A DNA stretch of 64,000 nucleotides from Sepioteuthis lessoniana (GCA_963585895.1 OY757916.1:20793560-20857559); one strand, 5' to 3'; shown: positions 21,133 through 31,805, numbered from the stretch's first letter. The notes: generated by a model from the letters alone, not told the origin. Numbers and translations are program-made.

Positions 21133-21297
21133 TTCTTTCTTTTGTCTTTATTCGCATATCAATCTTTCGGGGTTATCCAATGCCAGAGTCATCGTTGTAG
21201 AACAAAAGTGGTACTATTTAACGCATAGCTGGGAGGATGATAAAGTTCATGCCTTTCCCAAAGGGTATTAGTCCGAAAGTGAACGTAATAGCGCATT
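21133..21297 (-). mobile_element. SINE-A, tail half
   Basis: GCATATCAATCTTTCGGGG, TTATCCAATGCCAGAGTC and CCTTTCCCAAAGGGTATTAG are present. The copy stops at GAACGTAATAGCGCA before the B-box region. Confidence 0.75.
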
Positions 21298-21309
21298 TCG
21301 AGTGTTCTG

Positions 21310-21600
21310 ATTCCGTTAGCAGGACACATAGCGTAACAGTTATTGGCGTTGGTTCCCTAAGCTTCTAGGGAAACAATCATCTGGAGGTTACAGGTTCAAT
21401 CCTGACAGCAGGCGAGTAACAATACAGGAATACTTAACACTTGTACCCAGTTATGGCCAACGAAATCAGAACAGGCGACCCCACCATGGTTTCAATAAAG
21501 GACGTAGTTCGAAGTTCCGTGAAGGTTCCCGAGTTCGACAAACACCTGAAGAAATATCGACCGAAACGTTGAGGAAATAACAATAAAGATGAAGACAATA
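21310..21600 (+). repeat. Possible further tRNA-like retroposon
   Basis: Contains a tRNA-like stretch with CATAGCGTAACAGTTATTGG and, about 60 bp later, GGTTACAGGTTCAATCCTGA (good B-box match). Downstream is a CCTGAAGA...CGACCGAAACG motif. Only one copy is seen, so it is tentative. Confidence 0.4.
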
Positions 21601-21691
21601 GTCCGAAAACCCTTAATGATACACCCTCCCCAAAACACAAAAACTAATAGAATTTGTAATAAAGGTTTTGAGACAACGTGTTTATTACGAT

Positions 21692-21984
21692 CCTATTTAC
21701 ACAACCCCTCCGCTCGGGCAGGATACAACACAAGGTCGATTTTTAAGCGGAGTTTAACAGGTTTGAATTCAGAGTTTTTCTTCTCCTAGACTAGTTGCCT
21801 CACCAAGGCTGAAGAACCTAGTCTGACCTACTATTTACCCATAGCTGGAGGGAGAATAATTGGATTCATACCTTTCCCAAGGGGATTAGTGCTATGTGAA
21901 ATGCAATCAGTCAGGTCCAGGATTTGAACTCGTGTCGCCGTGTCCATATCCTGCGACGATAACCATTACACCACGGGCACCTCC
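21692..21984 (-). mobile_element. SINE-B, full length with a 16-bp target duplication
   Basis: Exact direct repeat ACGTGTTTATTACGAT at 21676-21691 and 21985-22000. The minus strand reads from AGGTGCCCGTGGTGTAATGG to GCGGAGGGGTTGTGTAAAT. The exact duplication suggests a young insertion. Confidence 0.93.
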
Positions 21985-22479
21985 ACGTGTTTATTACGAT
22001 AAGGTTCTGATTCCTGTATATTTGAATGTACTTGGTAGATAAATCCAGGAGTAGAATTTTTGTTACATTTGAAATTTCAATTTAATCAATTACGTCTTCT
22101 AAAAGTGTTTAACGACAACCCATTTTCCTGATGGTTTTAGAAGTTGACAATATAATCATTTAAATGATTGAAGTTAAGTGTATAATTCACTAAGTCAAAT
22201 TCCCAAAGCAAAACTACGCACACATTGGAAAAGGAAAATTAATGAAAAGATAATGAATCCTTTATAAAATAATGATATTTTTATTTTTACGTAATATTAT
22301 GTTCTTTTTCTTTCATTATGGTATTCTGAGCTAAAATGAGAAAGATAAAATATTTAGATACAAAATACATTTGTAGATCCTTATCCTTCTTAATTTTAAG
22401 GTCAATTGCAAAACAAAAAAGTAAAGTTCTATCGTAGACAAAAATCTACTGAAGTAAATCTCTTATATACATGTTCCTG

Positions 22480-22700
22480 TCAGCAGGGCTCAGAATACAC
22501 AAACTGCGACCTCTCTATAGTGGTGAGTACTCTCCCCTAAACTAAGGGTGCTTTGCTTATGACACTAAGATGCATCTAATTGGGAGGCTCCAGTTCTCGT
22601 AATCTGGGGAGTTTTGGGCATCCTTTCATAGATATTAATCCCAGATCTACTCTGACCCGGAGTGGTAGATTCGATTCAAGGGTTCATATCGACGGGACCC
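22480..22700 (+). mobile_element. Repeat D, head
   Basis: AGGGCTCAGAATACACAAAC, then a CTCCAGTTCTCGTAATCTGG segment and TCTACTCTGACCCGGAGTGG. The second half is shared with the tandem duplication that starts at 22595. Confidence 0.65.
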
Positions 22701-23283
22701 TGATAAAATTACCGTAAATTGCAGTGTACAAGTCGACCCTTTAAACTTGAAAAAATCTTTATACAACTAAGGGTCGACTTATACGACAGGGCTAAAATAG
22801 AAATATTTACCTCAGAGTAATCAACCAGCGGAACAGCACTCTTAATAATCGATATACACCAATAACTGCAATTTTAGCGGACAGTCACAAACATTTCCAA
22901 CTTAACCTCGGGTTTGATGAACATATATAACAAATTAACATTAAAATCAATTCTCGTAATCTGGAGAGTTTTGGGCATCCCTTCATAGCTATTATTCCCA
23001 GATCCACTCTGACCTGGTGTGTTAGACTCGATTAGGGTCTCATCAAAGGTTCAGATAGACGGGACCCTGATAAAAGTACCGTAAATTGCAGTGTACGAGT
23101 GGACCTTTTAAGCTTGAAAAAATCTTAACAAAACTAAGGGTCGACTTATACGACAGGGCTAAAATATAAACCAGCAGAACAGCACTCTTAATAATCGATA
23201 TACACAACACACTACAATTTTAGCGGACAGTCACAAACATTCCCAACTTAACCTCGGCTTTGATGAACATATATTAAAATCAA
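22595..23283 (+). repeat. Tandem duplication, ~357-bp period, with transposon-like hairpin
   Basis: Unit one (22595-22951) and unit two (22952-23283) align throughout, with small deletions in unit two. Each contains TACCGTAAATTGCAGTGTAC. In unit one a perfect 12-bp inverted repeat AAGTCGACCCTT/AAGGGTCGACTT lies at 22730-22741 and 22769-22780. A related inverted end (CGCCGCAATTTATGGTA) lies at 23805-23821, so the unit probably includes one end of a DNA transposon. Confidence 0.85.
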
Positions 23284-24050
23284 TATAAGATGATAAAACT
23301 ATAATACAAATAACGCAATATCACACGCTGTTTCCAGTAGTTGATGCTTTGACTGTAAATACTAACCAGAACGTTAGGGGAGACAGGCGGACCGTCAAAC
23401 AATGACGGCATGTTTCATATCAGTGCAATTTCATGATAGCGCAATAGATTGTGAATTCACATGAATATCAACTTAAATATGTAAGATTTGTATGTTTCAT
23501 ATTTGACTGATGTAATTCAGATTTTAGGAAAAAAAGTTCATATGTCATGTCCCATTAGTGTAATGACAGTTTTATGAGACAATGGTAGTTTATTGAATAT
23601 ACACATATTGACGTCATTGCTGTACATGCGTAGCGCAACATTTTAAATAAAGGTTAATCCTATCATCATTTAGACCTACCGAGTACGTTTTGGGCTACTA
23701 GTTGCCTACTGTGAGTTAAAGGGTTGGCCTTTCGGCAGGTATAAGTTTAACTTTTAAATTTTGAGCAAAATCTTTTAGGACGACTTATATGCAAGACCGA
23801 CACGTACGCCGCAATTTATGGTATTTCGTATTCGATAAAAATTCTTGATACCATTTAAATGTGTAAATGATTTGTATTAAAAATATTTACTTGAAGCTGT
23901 AATTTTTTTTACTAAGGATTATTATCTTTAGTCACTTGAAACTATACGGTTGTTTGTAAATGATTAATGTTTGATAGGGGTATATAGAACAATATAACTA
24001 TGTGTAAACAAAACATAGGAAAAGAGAAAGTTATTTAAAACCATATAAGT
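23284..24050. other. Unassigned AT-rich sequence, possible transposon interior
   Basis: No coding similarity seen. It is bounded by the inverted pair TACCGTAAATTGC (23082) and GCAATTTATGGTA (23809), so it may be the inside of a non-autonomous DNA transposon. I could not find a convincing target duplication. Confidence 0.4.
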
Positions 24051-24052
24051 AG

Positions 24053-24305
24053 TTGGCAACCATAGTCGAGGGCGACCCGAAGGCTCCTTTTTAAATAGCT
24101 ACTACACCGACGTGTAGAGGAAGGCACTACTCCTTTCCCTGGATTGCTCCATTTTACCCTTGATACATACCTTATATCTCTGAGTGTTAAGCAAGGAGTT
24201 ATCAAGTTCCATTTTTAAAGTCTTCGGTATGACTCGACTTGGGATTGAACCCAGGTCTCCCGGACCATTGGCGAACACTCTACCCACTGGGCCAATGAGC
24301 CGGTA
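24053..24305 (-). mobile_element. SINE-C, full length
   Basis: The minus strand starts CCGGCTCATTGGCCCAGTGG (A-box-like). It has GGTTCAATCCC at the B-box place and ATGGAACTTGATAACTCCTT in the middle, and ends GGAGCCTTCGGGTCGCC with CTCGACTATGGTTGCC. LTR-B inserted directly at its 5' edge. Confidence 0.9.
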
Positions 24306-24729
24306 TGTAACATAATGACCTCTGACTCGGCCAAGCTGTCAGATGAGAAATTCACCTGACGCTCACTAAAGCAGGTTGATGTCAAACAAATATATAACTC
24401 GGTGCCACAGGAAGTTGGGGTTAGTTGGAGATCAGAGTTTGGAGTCAGTTGTTGCCGTTCGAAGGAGTGAGAACCAGACCCAGCAGAGAGCTGGTCCCTC
24501 AGAGCCCCCGGTTGAGCAGCCCAGGAGAACGAGAAAGAAGTGCTGCTATAGCCAGAAGAGCTGGGGGTCAATATGTTGCAGTCTTTGTTCAGTCTCCAAT
24601 TCACCTCTCACACATAACCTTTTTGTAACCATTTCGAATAAAGTGTGAGAGGTATATTTTTCTAAAGAAGTGTCTCCGCTCGTCATTATTGTATTGACTA
24701 TGTTTCTGCATGCATTTGAGTATGTTACA
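24306..24729 (+). mobile_element. LTR-B, solo LTR with target duplication GGTA
   Basis: From TGTAACATAATGACCTCTGA to GAGTATGTTACA, flanked by GGTA at 24302-24305 and 24730-24733. Polyadenylation region CGAATAAAGTGTGAGAG at about 24638. Here the transcribed strand is plus, opposite to the other three copies. Confidence 0.88.
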
Positions 24730-25189
24730 GGTATTAAACTATATAATGGTGTATGAATTATTAGTATTAAACAGGAATACTTGAAACTGTACAACTGTGG
24801 GCAAATAATTTGTATTAGATTGGAATACTCGATATCATATAACTGAGAAAAAAGAAAACTCGAAAGAACCAATTACACAAAAATGAGAATATAAACATAC
24901 AATGAACGCGATTCCCTAACCGTTTGGCTTGAAATAAGCCCGGACGAATTGACATGCCGTTAAAATGAATAAATCAATTAACCTTATATTCATCATTTTT
25001 AGCAGCTAGCGTAGAAGTTATTTTTTAAAAATCATAATGATGGAAATTTCTTAACTAGCATGTGACTGTCAAACTTAACAATTGCCTTTGGCTGCCATTA
25101 AGTATATTCAATAAGCTATGCAGAATGGATAGGGGAGGGTTTGTCGTGATGGTCTTTTAGAAAAGTGTTAATGTTTGGTTACAGCTTTC

Positions 25190-25600
25190 TGCTGCTCGAT
25201 TGCTTTAATTGATGCTTGCAATGTTTTGGTAACCAGAGATACAACAATTCAGCAATTCCAAATGCTTTTGCCGAGACCATGATGATAACGAGCCACACTG
25301 TGAGATGCTGAGCTCACCTGATACTCCCCGAGTGCTACTCGTCGGATTTCCTTTTATGGCTTGAAATCCATGGTTTTAGACTTACCTGGCTTTGCCTAAT
25401 CGTCAAGGTCCTTGCAATCTGAGCGATATTTCTTAAACCAGATGGTTACCGTATTGGGATCAAATATGCCTTACTTTTCTCGCAAAAAAATATTTTTGGT
25501 TGCTTCCGCAGCATCGTGGTTCAGTTCGAAACCGTAAAGAATGGATTCCAGGATTAGACTGCGTTACATGTTCATATGTGCGTCTTTCAAATCACGCACG
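25190..25600 (-). pseudogene. Mariner transposase N-terminal DNA-binding remnant
   Basis: Minus-strand reading gives ATKNIFLREK, then PNTVTIWFKKYRSDCKDLDD and, after a stop and frameshifts, HHGLGKSIWNC. These match the paired helix-turn-helix region of mariner (SETMAR-type) transposases: a WFKK(F/Y)RS...LDD motif followed by HLHDLGKS-like text. The catalytic domain is absent. It is a different lineage from the mariner at 26346. A SINE-B inserted just beyond it. Confidence 0.72.
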
Positions 25601-25651
25601 GTGTGAAGTTTTACATAACATATCAGCGCACCAACTATCACGATACTACTA

Positions 25652-25928
25652 CCCGTGGTGTAATGGTTATCGTCGCAGGATATGAACACGGCGACACGAG
25701 TTCAAACTGACTGATTGCATTTCCCATAGCACTAATCCCCTTGGGAAAGGTATGAATCCAATTATTCTCCCTCCAGCTATGGGTAAATAGTAGGACAGAC
25801 TAGGTTCTTCAGCCTTGGTGAGGCAACTAGTCTAGGAGAAGGAAAACTCTGAATTCAAACCTGTTAAACTCCGCTTAAAAATTGACCTTGTTTCATATCC
25901 TGCCCGAGCGGAGGGGTTGGTAAATAGG
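25652..25928 (+). mobile_element. SINE-B, full length with a 15-bp target duplication
   Basis: Exact repeat ATCACGATACTACTA at 25637-25651 and 25929-25943. The element runs from CCCGTGGTGTAATGGTTATC to GAGGGGTTGGTAAATAGG. Confidence 0.93.
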
Positions 25929-26345
25929 ATCACGATACTACTAATTACAACGAGTACCTTTCCACGATTTGAACTGCTTCGGTTACCCGATATACGCTCA
26001 ACGAAGTAGTACGTACCAAAATATAGCAAAACCTTAGACCCACCCTAATATTTCTTACATTATAGAAAATACTTGTTTCTAATTTCAAAAAACGGTATTG
26101 GATTGCTCGAAATTTTATTCTCTGAAATATTTTTTTATCGATCTGTGGATGATCTATATGAAACCCTTTGAGATGTGCTTTCTTCTAAGACGGAAATAAT
26201 CTGTTTTCTCGACACTCTTTCAAATTTCCATACACTAGAAATATTAAGCCCAGTGTTTCAACTTACGTCCCCCAGGGTTCGAGACAGAAAGGTAGAATCA
26301 ACGCCTTCAATCATAAGCTTGATTTTGTTGAATAATCCTGATATA

Positions 26346-27236
26346 CGAGGATCATTAAATAAGTTTCCAGGCTTTTTTCGTATGGGCACTTTTATTGATA
26401 GTACAAACATGAAACTCTTGTCCCATTCGAAGTAATCTTCTCCGGCTGCAATGCATTTGTACCGTTCCAACAACTTCTGCAAAGCCCCATGGAAGTCCTC
26501 TTGTGTGAGCGTGTCAATGACCTTCGTCACAGTTTCTTTCATCTCCTCAATTGTCTCATAACGACAGCCTCTGAGCTTAGGGAATAACCAAAAGTCACAG
26601 GGACCAACGTCTGGACTATAGGGAGGGTGACGAACTGTCTTGATTCCCATCGTGGTCAAATAGTCTGTGAGAAGGATAGAGTTGTGGACTGGTGCACTGG
26701 TGGAAATGCCACTGACCCGATTTGAAGAGTGCTGGCCTCTTCTGACGGAATCTCTTCCTGAACTCCCTTAAAACCTCAACATAGTAACCCTAACCCTTTG
26801 ACCAATCAACTCTGGTGTATTGACTTCCTTACTCCTCCCACACCTCTCATAATCCTTCACAGATTCCCTGCCTTCCTTGAATCTCTTATGCCACTCAAAA
26901 ACTGATGCTCTATTCATGCAAGATGGTCGAAAAGCAGTCTGAAGCATTCTATACGTTTCTGTGGCATTTTTCCAAGTTTAAAACAGAATTATATATCGTT
27001 CTTCTAAAGTGTCCTCACGTCCAGATTGCATTTTTGAAATTCACCAGCTGTGACCATCAGGCTCTAGTAGGGTGTATTCTAATTGCTGCTGTAGCTGTTC
27101 ATTTGAATCTTAAATCATAAATATTGGTCTGTCATCTCATAAGATGTATAGCAATAACATACTGAAGTATAAAGAGTCTAGGACAATTTTAAATGCCCAT
27201 ACGAAAAAAGTCTGGAAACTTATCGTATGCACCTCG
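26346..27236 (-). mobile_element. Internally deleted mariner, complete ends
   Basis: 891 bp, bounded by TA (26344-26345 and 27237-27238), with terminal repeats containing AAGTTTCCAGRCTTTTTTCG. A mariner of this type is normally near 1.3 kb. The minus strand keeps the transposase start and the C-terminal part but lacks the centre. The deletion junction carries two TAACCC hexamers (26785-26796), as telomere-like filler. It cannot encode a working transposase and would depend on another copy. Confidence 0.92.
26425..26740 (-). pseudogene. Mariner transposase C-terminal part
   Basis: The minus strand encodes MGIKTVRHPPYSPDVGPCDF, then WLFPKLRGCRYETIEEMKE and a C-terminus reading FHGALQKLLERYKCIAAGED. 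YSPD holds the last catalytic Asp of a DD34D mariner. The upstream HQDNAPVH motif (second Asp) is damaged here, because the text reads directly from the GGCATTTCCACCA region into GTGCACCAGTCCACAAC. Same lineage as the copies at 29333 and 46400. Confidence 0.88.
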
Positions 27237-27347
27237 TACATACGAACACACATATACATGCAACCTTGTAGACATGTTCACAAACGCTTACATGAATATA
27301 CTCGGTAACACATTCATACATGAAGACATACATAGAGATAGATTATA

Positions 27348-27349
<2 letters not shown>

Positions 27350-27407
<58 letters not shown>
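27350..27407. repeat. (CA)n microsatellite
   Basis: About 29 near-perfect CA dinucleotides. Confidence 0.98.
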
Positions 27408-27409
<2 letters not shown>

Positions 27410-27502
27410 ATAAGTTAAATGAATGAAAATAATTAGAATGATTGCGAATGTCATCTTCCCTCATGTATTTGTGCTTACCTGCATGGGATTACACACCTTA
27501 TA

Positions 27503-27624
27503 ATATATATATATATATATAGTCATCCACAGACAGATCTGTTTCGTTCTACAGAACTCATCAGTGTGGCTAGACATTAGCTCCCAAAAGCTGGGATCGA
27601 AACCCGGTTGACTCAAACGCTAAT

Positions 27625-27674
<50 letters not shown>
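27503..27674. repeat. (TA)n microsatellites flanking a ribozyme
   Basis: TA runs at about 27503-27521 and 27627-27674 sit on both sides of the hammerhead-bearing segment 27521-27626. Confidence 0.95.
27521..27626 (-). ncRNA. Type I hammerhead ribozyme, second example
   Basis: On the minus strand CTGATGAG lies at 27564-27557. Stem II is GTTC/GAAC with a TGTA loop (27557-27546), and GAAA is at 27545-27542. Stem III is an ACA/TGT helix closed by a GATC tetranucleotide that can itself pair. The cleavage triplet is GTC at 27534-27532. Stem I next to the core is CCACA (27569-27565) with TGTGG (27531-27527), a perfect 5 bp. All conserved core bases are present. Upstream in the same segment, AGCTTTTGGGAGCT forms a further hairpin. 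It is unrelated in sequence to the ribozyme at 3986 outside the core. Confidence 0.88.
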
Positions 27675-27679
<5 letters not shown>

Positions 27680-27814
27680 AGTCAGAGAGTGTGTTGAGCG
27701 TTCAGCCCTCAGAAATATGGTGAAAGAGGGACTAATACATGATTTCAAAATATTCTATTTTCATTATTTCATTTGAATTCATCGCTTACAATAAGTTGTT
27801 GTAAATAAGTATAG

Positions 27815-28032
27815 TTGGCGACCGTAGTCGAAGGTGACCAGAAGGCTCCCTTTTCAATAGCTACTACACTGAGGTGTAGGGGAGGGCGCTATTCCTTTCC
27901 CTGGATTGCTCCACTTTACCCTTTATACGTACCTTATATTGCTGAGTGTTAAGCAAGGAGATGTCAAGTACCATTTTTAAAGTCTTTGGTATGACGTGAC
28001 CTAGGATTGAACCCAGGTCTCTCGGTCATACC
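27815..28032 (-). mobile_element. SINE-C, head truncated
   Basis: Minus strand from AGAGACCTGGGTTCAATCCT (B box) to GGGAGCCTTCTGGTCACCTT and CTACGGTCGCC. The A-box half is missing. Confidence 0.85.
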
Positions 28033-28159
28033 ATAGATGACATGAAATTGAATAATTTGATAATGCTTCCATAGATTATTATAATTCAATAGTTTTGTCG
28101 AATCACTTAAATTTTGTTTTAAAAATTACATTCAAGGTTAAAAATTGGCATGTTTTCTT

Positions 28160-28945
28160 TGGTTTTAATGGCATATTAAGCTTCATGAGATTTTTTAATG
28201 TCAAAGCCATCCTAGAAGAAGGACAGTGTCGGTACTATTTAACCGATAGTTTTACAGCTTTCCAAAAGGGTACCAGTCCGAAAGTGTTGTACTCCCTACA
28301 TAATGGACTCGCACTCCTCCATAAATATACGTCAACGAGAGCGTCAGAAGGATTTCACCAATCAGCGTGATTGGTGCGCCACTCCAGTTGCTCGGGTCAC
28401 ACTTCAGCCGGCCGTGATGTGAACTGTACGGTTTGGGCCGAATATACTTCATCACTGGAGATACCTCTGGCCTCAGGGAACCGTCCCTCCAGGCTTTAAC
28501 CCTCTTCGGAGGGATTAGGTTCATCACCAGGCACCTGAGGCGCCCCTTTTAAAGGGAATACTGACGGGGCTCGAGACATTTTTGGGACTGCCGGACGCGT
28601 CTGGGCGACGGCCCTGCGATCGGACCAATTAAAAAAACGACCTTGTGCCACACTTGTAAGCTTGGTGAGGCGTATAACAAATACTAGTTCACCAATCAGC
28701 GTGACACAATCACGTGTGATACCATTTGCGCAGTGGACGGATCGTCACTGCCCCACTGGACTCTCAGCTTTCAACCAACTAACTACTGTTTAACTAGGTT
28801 CACTTGTATCTTGTTTCTGTTACTTGAATATATATGTTTCTCTATCAAATCTTTTTTTTTTGTCAACATCATAGTAGAAAGTGAACGTAATAGCGCAGCT
28901 GGAGTTCGAAATCGCTTCGAACAACGTCACAGCGAAATACTTTAG
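28160..28945 (-). mobile_element. SINE-A split by an LTR-like insertion
   Basis: The tail and middle of SINE-A occupy 28160-28284 (ending CAGTCCGAAAG). The B-box part resumes at 28877 (GAAAGTGAACGTAATAGCGC, CTGGAGTTCGAAATCGCTTC). The 592 bp between is described as LTR-C. Confidence 0.8.
28285..28876 (+). mobile_element. LTR-C, probable solo LTR with duplication GAAAG
   Basis: It begins TGTTGTACTCCCTACATAAT and ends GTCAACATCATAGTA, flanked by GAAAG at 28280-28284 and 28877-28881. The TG start is canonical, but the end is TA rather than CA, so one base may have changed. Inside are two copies of TTCACCAATCAGCGTGA (28354-28370, 28688-28704), with CCAAT-type elements, and a GC-rich core. Only one copy is visible. 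The insertion itself is clear; the LTR identity is inferred. Confidence 0.62.
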
Positions 28946-29332
28946 CCAAAAAAAAAAAAAAAAAAAAAATGAGAATATATAGCTGATATAATGGAATGGA
29001 ATGAGGCATTGAAAAATGTACTATGTTAAAAATGTAGAGTGGGAAAAGAGAATCAGCGGAATGTATATTGCCAAATTTGGGAAAGCATTAGGACGCTTGG
29101 AGTGAAGGAAAAAGTACAATTTCTTGGGATGTTGGAACTGCTGCCACCATCAAATAAGCAGAAATGAAGAAAAAAAAAAGAAAAGAAAAGAAAAGAAAAG
29201 AAAAGAGTACCTTGGATGAACGAGTAAACTTTTCGAAACAAAACTCAACGGCTGAAATCTCTCATTAAAGGGATAAACAACTCGTCAGTTCCTATCGTAA
29301 GATACCCGGAACTCTATCTATGGTCGACAGAA

Positions 29333-29721
29333 ATGGCAAAATCGGGTCAGTGGCATTTCCACCAGGACAATGCACCAGTCCACAACTCTATCCTTCTCAC
29401 AGACTATTTGACCACGATGGGAATCAAGACAGTTCGTCACCCTCCCTATAGTCCAGACGTTGGTCCCGGTGACTTTTGGTTATTCCCTAAGCCCAGAGGC
29501 TGTCGTTATGAGACAATTGAAGAGATGAAAGAGACAGTGACGAAGGTCATTGACACGCTCAAACAAGAGGACTTCCATGGGGCCTTGCAGAAGTTGTTGG
29601 AACGGTACAAGTGCATTGCAGCCGGAGGAGATTACTTCGAAGGGCAGTAGGGTTTCATGTGTGTACTATCAATAAAAGTGCCCATACGAAAAACGTCTGG
29701 AAACTTATTTAATGGTCCTCG
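29333..29721 (+). pseudogene. Mariner transposase C-terminal half, 5' truncated copy
   Basis: Encodes SGQWHFHQDNAPVHNSILL with the second catalytic Asp in HQDNAPVH, then PPYSPDVGPGDFWLFP with the third, and ends IAAGGDYFEGQ. The 3' terminal repeat is intact (GTCTGGAAACTTATTTAATG and CCTCG before TA at 29722). The 5' part of the element is missing without a visible terminal repeat. Confidence 0.92.
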
Positions 29722-29734
29722 TATATATATGCTG

Positions 29735-30778
29735 TCTTTATAGATAAAAAGTGCCTATTGTCAGTGATAGCGTAAGACCACTTCGTCCGATTATTCCAAA
29801 GGCGAGAAACAAACAGTCACCAAACGCCGTAGTCTATGCCAACGCAATGTTAATTCAATGTTTTATTTTAAAAGATTCACGACTAATTGAAAATACCTAT
29901 CTATACAAGCAAAATTTTTCGCTCATTACCATATCATGTAATAACTTTTTAATAGCCCTTATTATGGTGTCTTGTCGCATCTGGATAGAGTACTAATGAA
30001 AAACAATTTCCATCTTTCGCTATGCCTATGATCATATGCAACCAGTTGAATGACCTACAGCGGTTGCTGAGTCGAACAGGCCGGCAAGACGGACAGACGC
30101 AGCCAAAAGCCGGCTGGCAAGGGGTTAGGGAAGAGAAGTTGGCCGGTAGGAAGGTCTCGCCTTCTCATCAACGTCAATTTAAGTCGTTAAACAATTTGGC
30201 ACTGCCCCAACGACCCGTCTCCTTTGATAAGTGTTCCGTCGATCTTCCGTCTCTCCGCGAACTGATTACCTTCAACAACGCTAGACTGCGAAAGGAACCG
30301 GACTTCAAAGGAAGCTATCGGCAAACTGTTTCAAGGGATTATTAGATCGGCCCGTAAGTGTAAGCTACTTGAACGAAAATAATAATAATGATGATAATGA
30401 ACGTCATCAGCCTTAATGTATATGTGTGTGTGCGTTTTTCCCACATGCATCTATGTACCTGTAAACGGCAAGTGGATGGTTGCCGCCATGTTGACCTCGT
30501 TAACATTCTTCCGGTTGCAGACGACACAAAAGTGATGCGGCAGTGTGAGACTTTGTTTCGACTTAGCATTACTTTCGCTCGTATAAGTAAAACAATAGAA
30601 TGAAATAGAAACGCCGGAAAAGGACGGGTCTTTACAAACTTTAACAGTGGCGATATTTGGAGATATACGCTGGTATATATCATAAGTATATAAGTAGTCG
30701 AGTCTTTGTGTTTGACATCGAATTATGCTATAAAATATGAACTAAATATCCATATATTAATGTTATATAAAAATAATT
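29735..30778. other. Unassigned, possibly single-copy sequence
   Basis: No repeat family I recognise. A 107-codon plus-strand frame at 30022-30345 (starts MPMIICNQLNDLQRLLSRTG, ends KGSYRQTVSRDY) has better GC content than its surroundings and no low-complexity bias. No known domain is visible. A splice-donor-like CCCGTAAGT lies at 30351-30359, just past the stop. It could be an exon or chance. Confidence 0.35.
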
Positions 30779-30779
30779 C

Positions 30780-31497
30780 ATCATCATCATCATCATCATG
30801 TCGTGCTGGTAGCACGGATTTCCCTGACCCTCTCTCGCCACTTTTCCCTATCGTTCATCGCCTCAGGCAGGTCTTCTGGACAACATCCCGTATCCTCACA
30901 TGGTTGCTGAATATATGTTCGTGCTGGTCGTCCTGCTTTTTCACAGCCATGTGTGGGGGTCCATAAGTTCTTCCCTGCCTCTCCAGTAGTGTCCTGCATG
31001 TCTGGTTCGTCTAACTTGAATAGTTTACGTGATAGGAGGCAGGTGGCCGTACAGTTGGTGTCTTGTGGGGTGTTGCCGCCAGGACTTGTTCAAGATTGCT
31101 CGCAGCATTCTTGTGTAATTGCCGTCTAGCTTCCTCTCCAGCCATTTTGTTAGAGTCCAAGTAGTGCATCCATATAGCAGTATCGAATCTACCGCTGCCT
31201 AGAAGAAGCTGTGTTTCATTTTATCGGTTAGGTCTGATTTCCATATAATCGATAGCCTATTGATAGCTGTCCATGCTTTCGTTAACCTCGTGTCGATGTC
31301 CTTTTCGGTTGATGCGTCGCTGCTTCCAAGGTAAGTGAATTTGTCTACTAGTTTAAGAGGGGTTCCGTCTAGAGTGGAGATGTCACCCGTTTGATGATAG
31401 CACATATATTCCGTTTTGTGTGCATTGACATAGAGGCCTATGCCTGCGGCTGCTCGTTCCAGACTATTCAGTAGTGTTTCGGCTTGGTTGGGTGATC
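30780..31497 (-). pseudogene. RTE LINE fragment, last ~240 codons
   Basis: Minus strand, (ATG)n tail at 30780-30799. Pieces read GDISTLDGTPLKLVDKFTYL then WKSDLTDKMKHSFF, with a frame break, and finally HGCEKAGRPARTYIQQPCED. It ends upstream at the region after the YADD motif. Contains frameshifts and a stop. Confidence 0.92.
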
Positions 31498-31564
31498 CTA
31501 CGAATAATTAATTCATTAGTATTTACAGTCTTATGGTATATGCATCCATATTTTGATAAGGTTT

Positions 31565-31805
31565 CAGTTTTTCCGGTTTCTTTGTTTAATGGCATATCAA
31601 CCTTTGTAGTTTATTCAATACCAAATCCATCCTTGTAGAAGAACATTTGTGATACTGTTTAACTCATAGCTGGGGATATAAGAGGGTTTAAACCTTTCCC
31701 AAAAGCATTCGTCCAAAATTGAACGCAAGAGTGTGACTGGAGTTCGGGCGTACTTAATTTGATGTCGCACTTAAGGATGTTAACCAAAACCCCACGAAAA
31801 CTGCC
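31565..31805 (-). mobile_element. SINE-A, near full length
   Basis: TTTCTTTGTTTAATGGCATA tail, TAGTAGTTTATT-like loop region and AAACCTTTCCCAAAAGCATT middle. The head has a damaged B box (ACTGGAGTTCGGGCGTAC). Confidence 0.78.

Noticed and set aside
28724..28735. TTTGCGCAGTGG identical to the 5' region of U4 snRNA
   Set aside because: The match stops after 12 nt and the following sequence does not resemble U4. It lies within the LTR-like insertion and is probably chance.
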